Of a DNA stretch of 64,000 bases, positions 62,984-64,000 are shown one piece after another. How positions within the stretch are numbered: the first letter of the stretch is position 1; the number at the start of each line of letters is the position of its first letter. The DNA lies in assembly GCF_030708075.1 (NCBI RefSeq), contig NZ_CP117982.1, positions 558,001-622,000 on the forward strand. The letters run 5' to 3'. The position numbers were made by a program, and so were the translations under genes. A model generated the notes under the pieces. The model saw nothing but the letters and a program-made list of their open reading frames with translations, had not been told where the DNA came from and made no database searches. The DNA is from Candidatus Epulonipiscium viviparus (GTDB lineage Bacteria; Bacillota; Clostridia; Lachnospirales; Cellulosilyticaceae).

Positions 62984-64000
62984 TGAAAATCAAAAAATTA
63001 TTAGGTTTAGGATTGTGTACATTGGCAGCAGGAATAATTTTTGTGGGGTGCGGTTCTGATGATTCTGAATCTGCAAGTGTGAGCGATGATATTTATACGG
63101 AATCAGGTTATCCAATTATTAAAGAGGGAAATGATGTGTCTATAAGTTTTTTTACAGGACTGAGAGCAAGTGTAAGCACATATGATTCTAACGTAAATCC
63201 TACAACAAAGCATCTGGAAGACTTAACAGGCATAAAAATGGATATCACCGAGACAACATCAGCTGATAAAAAGCAAAAATTTAACGTAATGATGACAGGT
63301 GGTGATTATACTGATGTTATATTAGACATGTGGAGCACGCATTCAGAATTGGCTTTATATGGAAGCCAAGGTATTTTTATTCCGCTAGAAGATTTGATTG
63401 CAGAACATGCGCCAAATATTCAGGCGGCTCTTGATGCGCATCCAGAAATTAGAGATACGTGGACTATGGAAGATGGGCATATGTACACTATTCCGCGTAT
63501 TGGTAACTCAACTCACTCTGAGGTCTCTCAAAGAATGTGGATCAATAAGCAATGGCTGGATAACCTAGGGCTGGATATTCCAAAAACAACAGAAGATTTC
63601 TATGACGTACTAAAGGCATTCAAAGAGCAAGATGCTAACGGAAATGGCGATCCAAATGATGAAGTGCCTCTATCTGGTGCAATTACATCTGGCTGGAACA
63701 CTAACCCGATTCCATACATTGCAAATGCGTTTATCCCATGTACTAACGCTTCTGGATATTTAAATATCGATGAGAACGGTAAAGTCTATTATGCAAGATC
63801 AACCGATGAATGGAAAGAATTTTTGAAGTATATGAACAGGTTGTATGAAGATGGGCTAATAGATCCGCTATTATTTACGCAAACCTCAGATCAGTTAATG
63901 AAGCTCGGATCAAATCCTGGAGATATAATATTGGGAGCAACAACTGGAGGCAGCGTATCGGTATTTACAAATACTTCCAATACGGCAAGATGGAATGAAT
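62984..64000 (+). CDS. extracellular solute-binding lipoprotein (LplA-like), partial
   Basis: Open frame of 339 codons running off the window. The signal peptide ends in a lipobox FVGC with lipidated Cys23, then a Ser/Asp linker and a type-1 sugar-binding protein ('NVMMTGGDYTDVILDMW', 'GIFIPLEDLIAEHAPNI', 'MYTIPRIGNSTHSEVSQRM', 'FKEQDANGNGDPNDEVPLS'). The DxNxDGxxxD-like 'DANGNGDPND' segment is a calcium-site feature of LplA-type proteins. AGGAGG lies 7 nt before the ATG. It supplies sugar to the two permeases upstream. The C-terminus is missing. Confidence 0.93.

Noticed and set aside
1-64000. Insertion sequence, prophage, tRNA or rRNA genes
   Set aside because: No transposase, integrase or phage structural frame and no cloverleaf or rRNA-like stretch was seen on either strand.

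Overview
This AT-rich window reads as chromosomal core from an endospore-forming, motile, low-GC member of the Clostridia, most like the Lachnospirales. The pointers are a DnaD/DnaI pair, AddAB, MocR- and RpiR-type regulators, a cdaA-cdaR-glmM cluster, SpoVG, an alpha/beta-type small acid-soluble spore protein, a GerM-like lipoprotein, the GlgC/GlgD pair, a V/A-type ATPase operon and an LplB/YtcP/LplA-type sugar importer. A relative of Cellulosilyticum or the giant Epulopiscium group would fit, but nothing here proves a genus. I saw no rRNA, tRNA, CRISPR array, transposase or phage gene.

Layout. 0-3.7 kb (minus): comEA-like gene, OmpR-type response regulator, histidine kinase and GerM lipoprotein. 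4-9.5 kb: DacF-like D,D-carboxypeptidase, YebC regulator, a DUF5721-like gene, an SASP gene too short for ordinary ORF calling (6741-6905), htpG, and an unrecognised protein made of two copies of one domain. 9.5-20.5 kb (minus): tmk; the cdaA-cdaR-glmM module with an HxlR regulator gene inserted before glmM; two membrane proteins; a DUF4015 putative glycoside hydrolase; cheR, ispH, cmk and an RpiR regulator. 20.6-32.4 kb (minus): addA, addB, a MocR-like regulator, dnaI-like, dnaD-like and murC. 32.7-41.4 kb (plus): glgC-glgD, spoVG, a FlhB-tail (YlqH-like) gene, yraN, pgeF, a DUF512 protein, der, plsY and gpsA.

41.4-50.5 kb: a PRK06851-type ATPase (minus), a BofC-like anchored protein, two FAD enzymes (HI0933 type and COG2509 type), two tandem AbgT-family transporters, and a minus-strand pair of small proteins sharing a C-terminal domain. 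50.8-51.9 kb: a SEC-C protein and a small membrane protein. 52-60.6 kb (plus): a nine-gene V/A-type ATPase operon in the order H/G-like, C, I, K, F, E, A, B, D, closed by a strong terminator. 60.6-64 kb (plus): promoter, structured leader, two sugar ABC permeases and a solute-binding lipoprotein that runs off the window.

How it fits together: most genes serve envelope building (c-di-AMP control of GlmM, MurC, PgeF, DacF, PlsY/GpsA), replication and repair (DnaD/DnaI, AddAB, Tmk), sporulation, ion-driven energetics and polysaccharide use. The observations most worth a second look are: the ntpD reading frame that runs through its own terminator; the AbgT tandem duplication, which carries a decayed copy of the neighbouring gene's 3' end and a conserved TTGCAT-N10-ATGCAA inverted repeat; the HxlR gene and 7-bp palindrome inside the c-di-AMP/GlmM operon; the repeat-bearing coat-like pair; and a PRK06851 ATPase whose second P-loop has degenerated.
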